Assembly: GCA_049451635.1 (NCBI GenBank) | Contig: JBMTVT010000004.1 | Coordinates: forward strand, 1 to 54,769 | DNA: 54,769 bases | Direction: 5' to 3' | Origin: JBMTVT01 sp049451635 | GTDB taxonomy: Bacteria; Bacteroidota; Bacteroidia; Flavobacteriales; Flavobacteriaceae | Shown here: positions 26,803 through 35,710 of the stretch, one piece after another | How positions within the stretch are numbered: position 1 is the first letter of the stretch | Layout: every line of letters starts with the position of its first letter | Made by a program: the position numbers and the translations under genes | The notes under the pieces: model-generated | Seen by the model: only the letters and a program-made list of their open reading frames with translations | What the model was told of the DNA's origin: nothing | The model's database searches: none

Positions 26803-27585
26803 TTATAATGTGATTCTTGTAAAATTATCATTTTCTTGGGTCAACATAGACGTATTTCCCATATTTATGGTTTTTACACCATTATTTAATGCTTCAAAAC
26901 AGTTTTCTAACTTAGGCAACATACCATCAGCAATAATACCTTCATCCAACAATTCCTTGTATAGTTTTGAATCGATGTGTTTCACAACCGAATTTTTGTC
27001 GTTGATATCTTTTAAAACTCCATTTAATTCAAAACAATAGTAAATGGATGTTTCGTAAATTTCACTCATTCCTATGGCCAATTGTGAGGTAATGGTATCG
27101 GCATTAGTGTTCAATAATTGTCCTTTACCATCATGTGTTATGGCACAAAAAACGGGTGTAAATTGGGATTGAAGTAATCTATTAATAGATTTGTTGTCTA
27201 CTTCTTTAACATCACCTACAAATCCGAAATCAATATCTTTTACTGGTCGTTTATCAGAAAGGATACTATTAGCATCAGCACCCGTTAAACCTATCGCATC
27301 AATTTGTAGTGCTTGAAGTTTAGCCACTATATTTTTATTAACCAAACCACCGTAAACCATCGTAATTACTTCTAAAGTTTCAGCATCGGTAATACGTCTT
27401 CCATTAATCATTTTAGATTCAATACCTAATTTTGATGCAATACTGGTAGCTCGCTTTCCACCACCATGTACTAAGATTTTATTGCCCTCTAAATTTGAAA
27501 ACAACTTAAGGAAATCATTAAGTGCGTTATCATCTTCAATGATGTTTCCTCCTATCTTTATAATGGATAGTTTTTCTTTAGACAT
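26803..27585 (-). CDS. argB: N-acetyl(acyl)glutamate kinase
   Basis: This 260-residue member of the amino-acid kinase family phosphorylates N-acylglutamate. Motifs are IKIGGNIIED at the N-terminus, LVHGGGKRATSIASKLG (acylglutamate-binding GGG), and GLTGADANSI. The start overlaps the end of the transcarbamylase gene by 8 bases, indicating translational coupling. It lacks the N-terminal helix of arginine-inhibited hexameric NAGKs, so feedback by arginine is less likely (inference). Confidence 0.94.
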   Translation of the reverse strand: MSKEKLSIIKIGGNIIEDDNALNDFLKLFSNLEGNKILVHGGGKRATSIASKLGIESKMINGRRITDAETLEVITMVYGGLVNKNIVAKLQALQIDAIGLTGADANSILSDKRPVKDIDFGFVGDVKEVDNKSINRLLQSQFTPVFCAITHDGKGQLLNTNADTITSQLAIGMSEIYETSIYYCFELNGVLKDINDKNSVVKHIDSKLYKELLDEGIIADGMLPKLENCFEALNNGVKTINMGNTSMLTQENDNFTRITL

Positions 27586-28516
27586 TTTCTAATATCTTTT
27601 TAAGCACCAATTGAGCAGCATATGTTCTGTTATTGGCTTGCTCAATAACCAACGAACTATCACTATCTAAAACCGCATCTTCAACAATTACATTTCGTCT
27701 AACAGGTAAACAATGCATAAATTTAGCATGTCCCAATTTCTTTTTGGTGATCATCCAATTAGGGTCTGTATTTAAAACTTTTCCATAGTCTTGATACGAG
27801 CTCCAATTTTTTACATAAACAAAATCGGCATCTTTAAAAGCTTCATTTTGATTATGAATTATAGGCGTATTTCCAGTGATTTTTGGATTTAAATTATAAC
27901 CTTCAGGATTTGTAATAACAAACTCCACATCCATTTTTTGCATCGCTTGGGTAAAGCTATTGGCTACCGCATGCGGTAATGCTTTTACATGAGGTGCCCA
28001 ACTTAAAACTACTTTAGGTTTTGTTTTTTTTGAAAATTCCGAAATAGTAATCACATCGGTTAAGCCTTGTAATGGATGTCCTGTAGCGCTTTCCATATTC
28101 ACAATAGGAACCGAAGCAAATTTTTTGAATGAATTTAATACCTGTTCGCTTTCATCTTTAACTTTATCAATTAATGTTGGAAATGCCCTTACCGCAATAA
28201 TATCGCAATATTGTGAAACTACAGCTGCAGCTTCTTTAATATGTTCTGCAGTGTTTCCATTCATAACCGTACCATCACCAAACTCAATACCCCAAGCATC
28301 TCCTGAAACATTCATCACAATGGGATTCATCCCTAAATTCAACGCTGCTTTTTGAGTGCTTAAACGGGTACGTAAACTGGAATTAAAAAACAACAACCCA
28401 AGGGTTTTATTTCTTCCTAGTTCCAAATGTTCAAGCGGATTTTTCTTTAATTCCTTTGCTTCCTCAATCCAAGAATGTATGTTATCTATATCGTTTATTG
28501 AAATATAATGCTTCAT
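27578..28516 (-). CDS. argF': N-succinyl- or N-acetyl-L-ornithine transcarbamylase
   Basis: This 312-residue transcarbamylase carries the carbamoyl-phosphate loop FFNSSLRTRLSTQKAALN (43-60) and the C-terminal MHCLPVRRNVIVEDAV. These match the Bacteroides-type N-succinylornithine transcarbamylase and not classical OTCase (no SMG motif; LPVRRN in place of LPA/HCLP-type). From my memory of the characterised enzymes, Pro90 in the succinylornithine enzyme and Glu92 in the acetylornithine enzyme set specificity. The equivalent here is Ala90 in GNTAEHIKEA, so the acyl group cannot be assigned. The gene lies between proB and argB and overlaps argB. Confidence 0.9.
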   Translation of the reverse strand: MKHYISINDIDNIHSWIEEAKELKKNPLEHLELGRNKTLGLLFFNSSLRTRLSTQKAALNLGMNPIVMNVSGDAWGIEFGDGTVMNGNTAEHIKEAAAVVSQYCDIIAVRAFPTLIDKVKDESEQVLNSFKKFASVPIVNMESATGHPLQGLTDVITISEFSKKTKPKVVLSWAPHVKALPHAVANSFTQAMQKMDVEFVITNPEGYNLNPKITGNTPIIHNQNEAFKDADFVYVKNWSSYQDYGKVLNTDPNWMITKKKLGHAKFMHCLPVRRNVIVEDAVLDSDSSLVIEQANNRTYAAQLVLKKILENV

Positions 28517-28522
28517 CTATTT

Positions 28523-29287
28523 CTATTTTATTTTGGTGAAAGGTTGTTTGTTTTCAAAAGCATTTAAAATGAAATAATCTTCCAATCCATTCACTATCCA
28601 GGTTTCAATATTGGCGTTTTTTGCCACTGATGCCGCTTCTATTTTTGATTGCATGCCACCGCTACCGTGTGTTGATTTTGAATTGACTATTTCCACTTTC
28701 AAAGTATTAAAATCTTCAACAATTTCAATGGTTTTTGGAGAACCATTCTCCATAGATTCTTTAGTATAAATACCATAGGTATTGGTTGCAATAATAAATA
28801 AGTCGGCTTTCAAAAGCGATGCTGTAAGTGCTCCAAGTTTATCATTATCACCAAATTTTATTTCGTCGGTGGCCACCGTATCGTTTTCATTAATTATTGG
28901 AATGTAATTGTTGTTTACCAAAACATTAATCGTATTCACAATATTAGTTTTGCTTTCTTCCTTTTCAAAATCGGAATAGGATAGTAAACACTGCGAGGTT
29001 AACAACCCGTATTCCCTGAAAATTTCTTGATAAATACGAATTAAATGTGGTTGCCCAATAGATGCCAAAGCCTGTTTTACAAATACATCTTCTTGCTTAC
29101 TTTCTAATTTTACAAATTGTTTTGCAACCGCAATTGCACCAGAACTCACAATAACAAACTCATAAGCATCTTGAAGTTTTGCTATTTGATTAGCAATATC
29201 TTCAATTTTTCCTCTAGAAATATTGTCTGTTTCTTTTGTAAGCGTATTAGAGCCTATTTTTAGTAATATGCGTTTCTTATTATGCAT
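28523..29287 (-). CDS. proB: Glutamate 5-kinase, without PUA domain
   Basis: This 254-residue amino-acid kinase phosphorylates glutamate for proline synthesis. It has RILLKIGSNTLTKE at the N-terminus, VIVSSGAIAVAKQF, and the NENDTVATDEIKFGDND substrate/feedback loop. The RNA-binding-like PUA domain of the E. coli enzyme is absent. ATG 29287 is chosen because it overlaps the proA stop (TAATG), while the longer frame start would read 33 bases into proA. It is followed by the transcarbamylase gene after 6 bases. Confidence 0.93.
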   Translation of the reverse strand: MHNKKRILLKIGSNTLTKETDNISRGKIEDIANQIAKLQDAYEFVIVSSGAIAVAKQFVKLESKQEDVFVKQALASIGQPHLIRIYQEIFREYGLLTSQCLLSYSDFEKEESKTNIVNTINVLVNNNYIPIINENDTVATDEIKFGDNDKLGALTASLLKADLFIIATNTYGIYTKESMENGSPKTIEIVEDFNTLKVEIVNSKSTHGSGGMQSKIEAASVAKNANIETWIVNGLEDYFILNAFENKQPFTKIK

Positions 29288-30483
29288 TATCTTATTTGTC
29301 CATTGCCATGAACGTACCATTTATTTGTTACCAAATGCTGCAAGCCTATAGGCCCACGTTGGTGTAATTTATCTGTACTAATGGCTAATTCGCCACCCAA
29401 TCCCATTTGACTCCCATCTGTAAATCTGGTTGAGGCGTTATGGTAAACCGCTGCAGTATCTACATTTTCCATAAAGCTTTTCGCCTCACTTTCTTTTTTT
29501 GTGATTATAGATGATGAATGTCCTCCAGAATATTTGTTTATCATCGCAATAGCTTCTTCAGTAGAGCTAATTTCACCAATTACAATCTTGTAATCTAAAA
29601 ACTCTTCATACCAAATATCATCAGATTTGATAACTTTAACATCATCAAATTTTGATATGCTTTCATCGCCCAAAATTTCAACATGATGTTCTTTTAATTT
29701 TGATATTAAGGTTTTGATGAAATCTGCTTTATTAGGAAGATTTTTATCAATTAACACTTTATCTAATGCGTTACAAGCCGAAATTTTTGCTGTTTTTGCG
29801 TTTATAATAATCTTTAGGGCAATATCAAAATCTGCTTCTTTTTCAACAAAAACAAAATTATTTCCACGACCACTAATAATTACTGGGCATGTTGCATGTT
29901 CTTTTACGAAGGCAATCAAGCGTTCACCTCCACGAGGTACAATTAAATCTATTTTTTGAGTGGGATTCTCTAAAAACGCTTGGGTTTCGGTTCTATTAAA
30001 CTGTAAATATTCAACCCAATCGGTTGATGTTCCATTTTCTTTCAAGGCTTCATGCCACAACTCCACAATTTTTAAATTTGAGCGTAAAGACTCTTTTCCG
30101 CCTTTTAATAAAATTTTATTACCCGATTTAAAAGCAATTCCTGCAGCTTCAACCGTAACATCTGGTCGCGATTCGTAAATAATTAACACTGTTCCAAAGG
30201 AAGCTGTTTTATTGTAAACCTGCATACCGTTGTCGTGCTTAAAACTAAACCGTTCAACGCCTACTGGATCGTCTTGTGATGCTAAATGTTTAGCCGAGGC
30301 AATCATTTCATCTACTTTGGCATCATCTACTTTTAAACGATCATACATAGAAATATCATCGCCTTTATAAGCTTCTAAATCTGTTTTATTAATGTCAATA
30401 ATTGTGTTCCTTTCCTCTTGTAAAAGTGATGCCATTTTTAACAAAACAGCATTTCGTTTTTCAATAGATAGTAAGGTGTTCAT
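29287..30483 (-). CDS. proA: Gamma-glutamyl phosphate reductase
   Basis: This 398-residue aldehyde-dehydrogenase-fold enzyme reduces glutamyl 5-phosphate to the semialdehyde. It has VIYESRPDVTVEAAGIAFKSG, the region GRGNNFVFVEKEADFD, and the catalytic cysteine in AKISACNALDKVL. ATG 30483 (MNTLLSIEKRNAVL) is preferred to the ATG seven codons upstream because it fits the family start. The end overlaps proB by one base. Confidence 0.95.
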   Translation of the reverse strand: MNTLLSIEKRNAVLLKMASLLQEERNTIIDINKTDLEAYKGDDISMYDRLKVDDAKVDEMIASAKHLASQDDPVGVERFSFKHDNGMQVYNKTASFGTVLIIYESRPDVTVEAAGIAFKSGNKILLKGGKESLRSNLKIVELWHEALKENGTSTDWVEYLQFNRTETQAFLENPTQKIDLIVPRGGERLIAFVKEHATCPVIISGRGNNFVFVEKEADFDIALKIIINAKTAKISACNALDKVLIDKNLPNKADFIKTLISKLKEHHVEILGDESISKFDDVKVIKSDDIWYEEFLDYKIVIGEISSTEEAIAMINKYSGGHSSSIITKKESEAKSFMENVDTAAVYHNASTRFTDGSQMGLGGELAISTDKLHQRGPIGLQHLVTNKWYVHGNGQIR

Positions 30484-30569
30484 TTTTCTTGTTTTTATGT
30501 TCATAATGGGTAGTCTACAAATTATAAAGTTTATACCCGATAATGATTTTATAATTTTATGATAATTTT

Positions 30570-31694
30570 TTAAAGAGCCTGTTTTAAAGCCTCAAAAAAC
30601 TGATCAATATGTTCTTTTTTAATGGTTAATGGCGGTAAAATTCTTAGTAATTTTTTGTTTGATGCGCCTCCTGTAAAAATATGATGTTCGTAAATGAGTT
30701 TTTTTCTAAGCTCTCCCACTTCAAAATCAAATTCCAACCCTAGCATCAAGCCTCTTCCTTTTATCTTTTTTATCTGCGGAATGGTTTTGGCAATAGACAT
30801 AAAATATTCTGAAATAGTATTCACGTTATCAATAAGATGCTCTTCTTCAATAGTATTTAAAACCGTCAAACCTGCAGCACATGCTAAATGATTACCTCCA
30901 AAGGTAGTTCCTAACATCCCATATTTAGCCTCAATATCTGGATTAATTAAGATGCCGCCAATGGGAAATCCGTTACCCATCCCTTTGGCTATGGAAATAA
31001 TATCTGGGGTGACGTTATAATGCTGAAATGCAAAGAATTTGCCTGAACGTCCGTAACCGGATTGCACTTCATCAGCGATAAACATAGTATTGTTGTTTTT
31101 GCACAAGGCAAATACTTGCTCAAAAAAATCTTTTGTACCTTGATCTAATCCACCAACACCTTGAATAAACTCTACAATAACTGCACATACATCGCCTTTT
31201 TCAAGTTCTGCTTTAACACCTAAAATATCATTGAGTTCTAAAATAGTTACTTTTTGCTGTGCATTTATTGGGGCAATAATATTTGGATTATCAGTTGCTG
31301 CTACTGCCGCCGAGGTACGTCCATGAAAACTATTTTTAAAAGCAATTACACGTGCTTTTCCTGTTTTAAATGATGCCAATTTTAATGCATTTTCGTTGGC
31401 TTCAGCACCCGAATTGCACAAAAACAACTCGTAGCCTTTACAACCAGACAATGCTTCAATTTTATCAGCTAATTCAACTTGTAACGGATTTTGAATCGCA
31501 TTGGAATAAAACCCAAGTTTAGATACCTGATTGGTTATAGCTTTTACATAATTGGGGTGCGAATGCCCAATGGAAATTACGGCATGACCTCCATATAGAT
31601 CTAAATATTCTGTACCTAGTTCGTCGTAAACATAAATATCTTTACCCGAAACTGGAGTTACATCATATAATGGATAAACGTCAAATAATGGCAT
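30570..31694 (-). CDS. argD: N-acetyl(succinyl)ornithine aminotransferase
   Basis: This 374-residue class III PLP aminotransferase makes N-acylornithine from the semialdehyde and glutamate. It has FLCNSGAEANENALKLA, IADEVQSGYGRSGKFFAF with the PLP-contacting Asp, and the Schiff-base lysine in ISIAKGMGNGFPIGG. It starts 2 bases after proC and lies in the middle of the operon. Ornithine aminotransferase is the closest alternative. Confidence 0.94.
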   Translation of the reverse strand: MPLFDVYPLYDVTPVSGKDIYVYDELGTEYLDLYGGHAVISIGHSHPNYVKAITNQVSKLGFYSNAIQNPLQVELADKIEALSGCKGYELFLCNSGAEANENALKLASFKTGKARVIAFKNSFHGRTSAAVAATDNPNIIAPINAQQKVTILELNDILGVKAELEKGDVCAVIVEFIQGVGGLDQGTKDFFEQVFALCKNNNTMFIADEVQSGYGRSGKFFAFQHYNVTPDIISIAKGMGNGFPIGGILINPDIEAKYGMLGTTFGGNHLACAAGLTVLNTIEEEHLIDNVNTISEYFMSIAKTIPQIKKIKGRGLMLGLEFDFEVGELRKKLIYEHHIFTGGASNKKLLRILPPLTIKKEHIDQFFEALKQAL

Positions 31695-31696
31695 TT

Positions 31697-32491
31697 TTAA
31701 GTCTTTTTAATTTGATTTATTTTCTCAAACGAAGCCACGATACCTTGTATTAAAGCCGAACTTAAACCTTGATGTTCCATCGCATTTAAACCTTCAATAG
31801 TACAACCACTAGGCGTTGTAACACGGTCTATTTCCTGCTCTGGATGTCTTCCAGATTCTATCAATAAACTGGCAGCACCAAAACATGTTTGGGTAGCCAA
31901 TTGATGTGCTTCATGGGCTTCAAAACCTAATTGGATAGCTCCTTGAGTTGTAGCACGTACAAGACGCATCCAAAAGGCAATACCACTAGCACAAATAACA
32001 GTAGCCGCTTGGATATGTTCCTCAGGAATTACCATGGTAGTTCCCAACTGATTAAATATTTTTTTGGCCAAATCCATCTTACTCTCTCCCTTAATATTAG
32101 CTGCTAAACAAGTCATGGATTTTCCAATTGAAATAGCCGTATTAGGCATAACGCGAATGATGTTTTTATCATTACCAATAATGCTTTCAATTTTAGAGAT
32201 CTCAAAACCTGCTGCTACCGACATAACAACATGTTGATCTGTAATACTCGGTGAAACCGTTTCTAAAACCTTTTCAATATGCCTAGGCTGTAAGGCAAAA
32301 ATTAGAATATCAGATTCTTTAACTGCTAAAACATTATCATTGGTTATGGTTACATAGTCTTCATCATCAAACATACTAATGGCTGATGTATTTTTATCGG
32401 CTAGATACAATGATGTAAATGTTTTGTTTTTAATCAGACCTTTAGCGATAGAACTTCCTAAATTTCCGGTTCCTATGATTGCTATTCTCAT
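31697..32491 (-). CDS. proC: Pyrroline-5-carboxylate reductase
   Basis: This 264-residue NAD(P)H-dependent enzyme makes proline from pyrroline-5-carboxylate. It has the Rossmann motif IIGTGNLGSSIAKG at the N-terminus, RVMPNTAISIGKSMTCL, and the C-terminal signature VTTPSGCTIEGLNAME. It is embedded between argC and argD in the arginine operon, so proline and arginine synthesis from glutamate are co-expressed. Confidence 0.95.
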   Translation of the reverse strand: MRIAIIGTGNLGSSIAKGLIKNKTFTSLYLADKNTSAISMFDDEDYVTITNDNVLAVKESDILIFALQPRHIEKVLETVSPSITDQHVVMSVAAGFEISKIESIIGNDKNIIRVMPNTAISIGKSMTCLAANIKGESKMDLAKKIFNQLGTTMVIPEEHIQAATVICASGIAFWMRLVRATTQGAIQLGFEAHEAHQLATQTCFGAASLLIESGRHPEQEIDRVTTPSGCTIEGLNAMEHQGLSSALIQGIVASFEKINQIKKT

Positions 32492-32502
32492 TTTTCTTCT
32501 TT

Positions 32503-33480
32503 TTAAAAATAGGTTGCTTTTAATTGTAAGCCGGTTGTTTCTTCAAAACCAAACATTAAGTTCATATTTTGAATGGCTTGACCAGAAGCCCCTTTCAATA
32601 AATTATCAATAATACTGGTTACCAATAACTTACCGTTATGTTTATGTAAATGGATTACGCATTTATTTGTGTTTACAACTTGCTTTAAATGCAACACTTC
32701 ATCTGAAACAAATGTAAATTTGGCTTCTTTATAAAATGTTTTGTAAATAGTTTTGGCCTCATTTAAATCGCCTTCAAAATTGGTATAGAGTGTTGCAAAA
32801 ATACCTCTTGAAAAATTGCCTCTATTGGGTATAAAAAGGATTTCAGATGAAAAATTATTTTGCAATTTTTTAACAGATTGATTGATTTCTCCTAAATGCT
32901 GATGTGTAAAAGGTTTGTAATATGAAAAATTATTGTCTCGCCAAGGAAAATGAGAGGTTTCAGACAATGAGGTACCTGCTCCTGTAGCTCCTGTTACGGC
33001 ATTTACATGCACGTCGTTTTTTAATACATTTGAATTCGCCAATGGCAATAATGCCAATTGAATGGCTGTTGCAAAACAACCAGGGTTAGCAATATAATTG
33101 GCATTTTTTATGGCTTCACTTTGCAATTCTGGCAATCCATAAACAAAAGTTTTTCCATTGAAAACCTTATCTTTTTCTAACCTGAAATCGTTCCCTAAAT
33201 CAATAATTTTTGTGTTTTCTGAAAAGGTATTGTTGGACAAAAATTTAACCGAATTACCATGACCCAAGCACAAGAAAAGCACATCAATATTTAGATTTAC
33301 TTCATCAGTAAACTTTAAATCCAAACTTCCCACCAGGTCTTGATGCACCTTAGAGATTTTGTTTCCGGCGTTACTAGTGCTGTAAACAAAATCTATTTCA
33401 GCATTAGGGTGGTTAATTAAAAGCCTAATTAGCTCGCCTGCCGTGTAACCCGCGCCTCCTATTATGCCAACTTTAATCAT
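32503..33480 (-). CDS. argC: N-acetyl-gamma-glutamyl-phosphate reductase
   Basis: This 325-residue enzyme reduces N-acyl-glutamyl phosphate. It has the nucleotide-binding GIIGGAGYTAGELIRLL at the N-terminus and the active-site cysteine in ANPGCFATAIQLALLP near residue 134. The His-containing region ISNRG/FIPNRGNFSRGI lies further on. The start overlaps the argG stop by 8 bases. Confidence 0.95.
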   Translation of the reverse strand: MIKVGIIGGAGYTAGELIRLLINHPNAEIDFVYSTSNAGNKISKVHQDLVGSLDLKFTDEVNLNIDVLFLCLGHGNSVKFLSNNTFSENTKIIDLGNDFRLEKDKVFNGKTFVYGLPELQSEAIKNANYIANPGCFATAIQLALLPLANSNVLKNDVHVNAVTGATGAGTSLSETSHFPWRDNNFSYYKPFTHQHLGEINQSVKKLQNNFSSEILFIPNRGNFSRGIFATLYTNFEGDLNEAKTIYKTFYKEAKFTFVSDEVLHLKQVVNTNKCVIHLHKHNGKLLVTSIIDNLLKGASGQAIQNMNLMFGFEETTGLQLKATYF

Positions 33481-34660
33481 CGCTATTCGAATTTACCTGT
33501 TGGTATATTTTATTTTGGTTTCCAAAAATTTTGATAAAGCCTTTAGCTTCATCTGCTGTCCATCCTTTGTTTTCCTCTCCATAGCTACCAAATTTGGCAC
33601 TCATTAAATCGTGTTTAGATGTAATGCCATCTAAAGAAAAATGATATGGTTTTAAGGTTACTGTCACATCGCCTGACACTTTATCTTGACTACTTTGTAA
33701 AAAGACTTCCATGTCTCTCATTACAGGATCTAGATATTGGCCCTCATGGAGGTGCATGCCATAAAAACTTGCTATATATTCCTTATGTTGTAACTGCCAT
33801 TTTGTTAGTGTATGCTTCTCCAATAAATGATGGGCCTTTATGGTGATTAAAGCAGCAGCAGCTTCAAAACCTACTCGTCCTTTTATACCAACAATAGTAT
33901 CACCCACATGAATGTCCCTGCCAATACCATAAGCTGACGCAATATTATTTAAGGTTTCAATATTAATTTCTGGATCGTTTTCTATACCATTCACAGCAAT
34001 CAGTTCCCCTTTTTTAAAGGTTAATTTTACTTTTTCTTCTTCGGCATGCTTAACCTGTGAAGGGTATGCTTCTTCTGGCAAAGGTTTATCAGAAGTCAAA
34101 GTTTCTGAGCCTCCAACACTAGTTCCCCACAAACCTTTGTTGATTGAATACTTAGCTTTTTCCCAAGACATGTCAATACCATTGGCTTTTAAGTAATCTA
34201 TCTCTTGTTGTCTGGTTAATTTTTCATCTCTAATGGGTGTAATAATCTTTATATTTGGTGCCAAGGTTTGAAAAATCATGTCAAAACGCACTTGGTCATT
34301 TCCAGCACCAGTACTCCCATGGGCAATATACTCAGCATTGATACTTTTGGCATATTGAATAATTTCAATTGCTTGAATAATACGTTCTGCACTAACCGAT
34401 AATGGGTAAGTATTATTTTTAAGAACATTACCAAATATTAAATACTTAACAACCTTTTGGTAAAATGTAGCTACAGCATCAATGTTTTTATAGGTTGTAA
34501 CACCCATTTTATAAGCATTGGTCTCAATTTTATTAATTTCAGCTTTAGTAAAACCTCCGGTATTAACACTAACAGCATGTACCTCATATTTTTTTGATAA
34601 ACTTACCGCACAATAAGATGTGTCTAATCCACCACTATAAGCTATAACTAATTTCTTCAT
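33473..34660 (-). CDS. argG: Argininosuccinate synthase
   Basis: This 395-residue ATP-dependent enzyme joins citrulline and aspartate. It has the PP-loop ATP motif AYSGGLDTSYCAVSL at the N-terminus, AHGSTGAGNDQVRFD near 115, and the YSINKGLWGTSVGG region. It is the second gene of the operon, 3 bases after the acyltransferase. Confidence 0.95.
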   Translation of the reverse strand: MKKLVIAYSGGLDTSYCAVSLSKKYEVHAVSVNTGGFTKAEINKIETNAYKMGVTTYKNIDAVATFYQKVVKYLIFGNVLKNNTYPLSVSAERIIQAIEIIQYAKSINAEYIAHGSTGAGNDQVRFDMIFQTLAPNIKIITPIRDEKLTRQQEIDYLKANGIDMSWEKAKYSINKGLWGTSVGGSETLTSDKPLPEEAYPSQVKHAEEEKVKLTFKKGELIAVNGIENDPEINIETLNNIASAYGIGRDIHVGDTIVGIKGRVGFEAAAALITIKAHHLLEKHTLTKWQLQHKEYIASFYGMHLHEGQYLDPVMRDMEVFLQSSQDKVSGDVTVTLKPYHFSLDGITSKHDLMSAKFGSYGEENKGWTADEAKGFIKIFGNQNKIYQQVNSNSDD

Positions 34661-34663
34661 TTT

Positions 34664-35281
34664 TTATTTTTTATCTTTTTTTAAAAACATGGCTTCCTTG
34701 ATGTGTTTCAACCTATTGAAAACCTTCTCCTTTACTTTTTTTGTGTCTTTTTTATCCTGCTTTTCTGGGTCGTACAACATACCTGTACACAAGCACATTT
34801 TTCTGTTTGTACGTGTTAAAACATCATAGTTTCTACAGGTTTGACAACCATCCCAAAAAGTGGGATCATCAGTTAATTCGGAGAATGGCACAGGTTTATA
34901 GCCCAATTCAGTATTCATTTTCATTACTGCCAAACCAGTAGTTATACTAAATACTTTAGCATATGGAAATTTGTTTCTAGAATGCTCAAATACTTTGTGT
35001 TTAATTTGTCTAGCAAGTCCACCACCCCTATAATCTGGGTGAACAATTAATCCTGAATTAGCTACAAACTTACCATGACCCCATTTTTCTATATAACAAA
35101 AACCAGCAAATTTATCGCCGTCTAAAGCAATAACGGCATTGCCATTTTCCATTTTTGTAGCTATATACTCTGGTGTACGTCTGGCTATACCTGTGCCCCT
35201 AACCGCTGCAGATTCTGCGATGGTTTCGCAAATAATTTCTGCGTATTTTATATGTGATTTATCGGCTATTAAAACCTTCAT
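34664..35281 (-). CDS. GNAT acyltransferase, first gene of the arginine operon (probable N-acylglutamate synthase)
   Basis: This 205-residue GNAT protein has the acetyl-CoA-binding segment DYRGGGLARQIKHKVFEHSR. As the first gene before argG it probably supplies the acyl group to glutamate, the step that classical ArgA or ArgJ would perform; neither is visible elsewhere in the window. Whether it uses acetyl-CoA or succinyl-CoA is open. An unusual C-terminal cysteine cluster (CQTCRNYDVLTRTNRKMCLC) precedes a Lys-rich tail. ATG 35281 is chosen over 35305 because it gives MKVLIADKSHIKYA. A candidate structured leader lies 45 bases upstream. Confidence 0.8.
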   Translation of the reverse strand: MKVLIADKSHIKYAEIICETIAESAAVRGTGIARRTPEYIATKMENGNAVIALDGDKFAGFCYIEKWGHGKFVANSGLIVHPDYRGGGLARQIKHKVFEHSRNKFPYAKVFSITTGLAVMKMNTELGYKPVPFSELTDDPTFWDGCQTCRNYDVLTRTNRKMCLCTGMLYDPEKQDKKDTKKVKEKVFNRLKHIKEAMFLKKDKK

Positions 35282-35323
35282 TTCATAATTTATATTAAAT
35301 GTCAATTATTATTTTCTTTAATG

Positions 35324-35388
35324 CTGAACAGGACTCACCTTGTTCAATAAAATTACATGTACCCTTTCGGGCGACGTAAAAAACATGC
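35324..35388 (-). promoter_or_regulatory. Candidate structured RNA leader of the arginine/proline operon
   Basis: On the minus strand two hairpins can form. One is GCATGT (35383-35388) with ACATGT (35355-35360), enclosing GCCC-GAAA-GGGT (35361-35372) with a GAAA tetraloop. The second is GAACA with TGTTC (35326-35345), with an inner GG/CC. In the first, both stems use a G-U pair that would be an A-C mismatch on the plus strand, so any fold belongs to the minus strand. The distance to the acyltransferase ATG (about 45 bases) suits cis-regulation. I do not recognise a known riboswitch class. Confidence 0.35.
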
Positions 35389-35710
35389 CTCACAATAGTG
35401 TTTTTAATTATAAAACTAACTGTATTTTGAAATGTTATGGAAAATTTTTTGGACACTATGAAAAATTAAAATTACGTTTTGGTTTAACTGCTAATATAAG
35501 ATTAGAAGCGGCGGTGAAAGCGCACGGGAAAACCGGGAACTGAACAACGTATTTTATTTTTTGAATTTTTCATATTGTAAAGCTATAATTTTATTCAATA
35601 CAAGAACCAAAAAGCATTTAGTTTTTTAAAAGAATTATTAATATTTAACAAATTAATACGCTTTGTTAATGATTTTTAACTTTTTTGCTTAACTATTTGT
35701 TATATAAAAA
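35389..35710. other. Intergenic region with an unexplained GC-rich patch
   Basis: No convincing gene is present. The patch 35506-35542 (GAAGCGGCGGTGAAAGCGCA followed by CGGGAAAACCGGGAAC) is far richer in GC than the flanking DNA. A plus-strand frame from 35340 to 35543 (ends LEAAVKAHGKTGN) covers it but has no recognisable family. A 7-base direct repeat, CTGAACA, lies at 35324-35330 and 35540-35546 and brackets the patch together with the candidate leader. Beyond 35550 the sequence is plain AT-rich spacer. Confidence 0.4.

Noticed and set aside
35324..35388. Possible hammerhead-type ribozyme (GAAA and GGTGAGTCC elements in the arg leader)
   Set aside because: The obligatory CTGATGA core is absent and the GAAA is simply a tetraloop between CCC and GGG, so the catalytic core cannot be formed.
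35340..35543. Plus-strand 67-codon frame upstream of the arg operon as a real gene
   Set aside because: No recognisable family or plausible start signal; the frame may be open because of the GC-rich patch. Kept only as part of an intergenic description.
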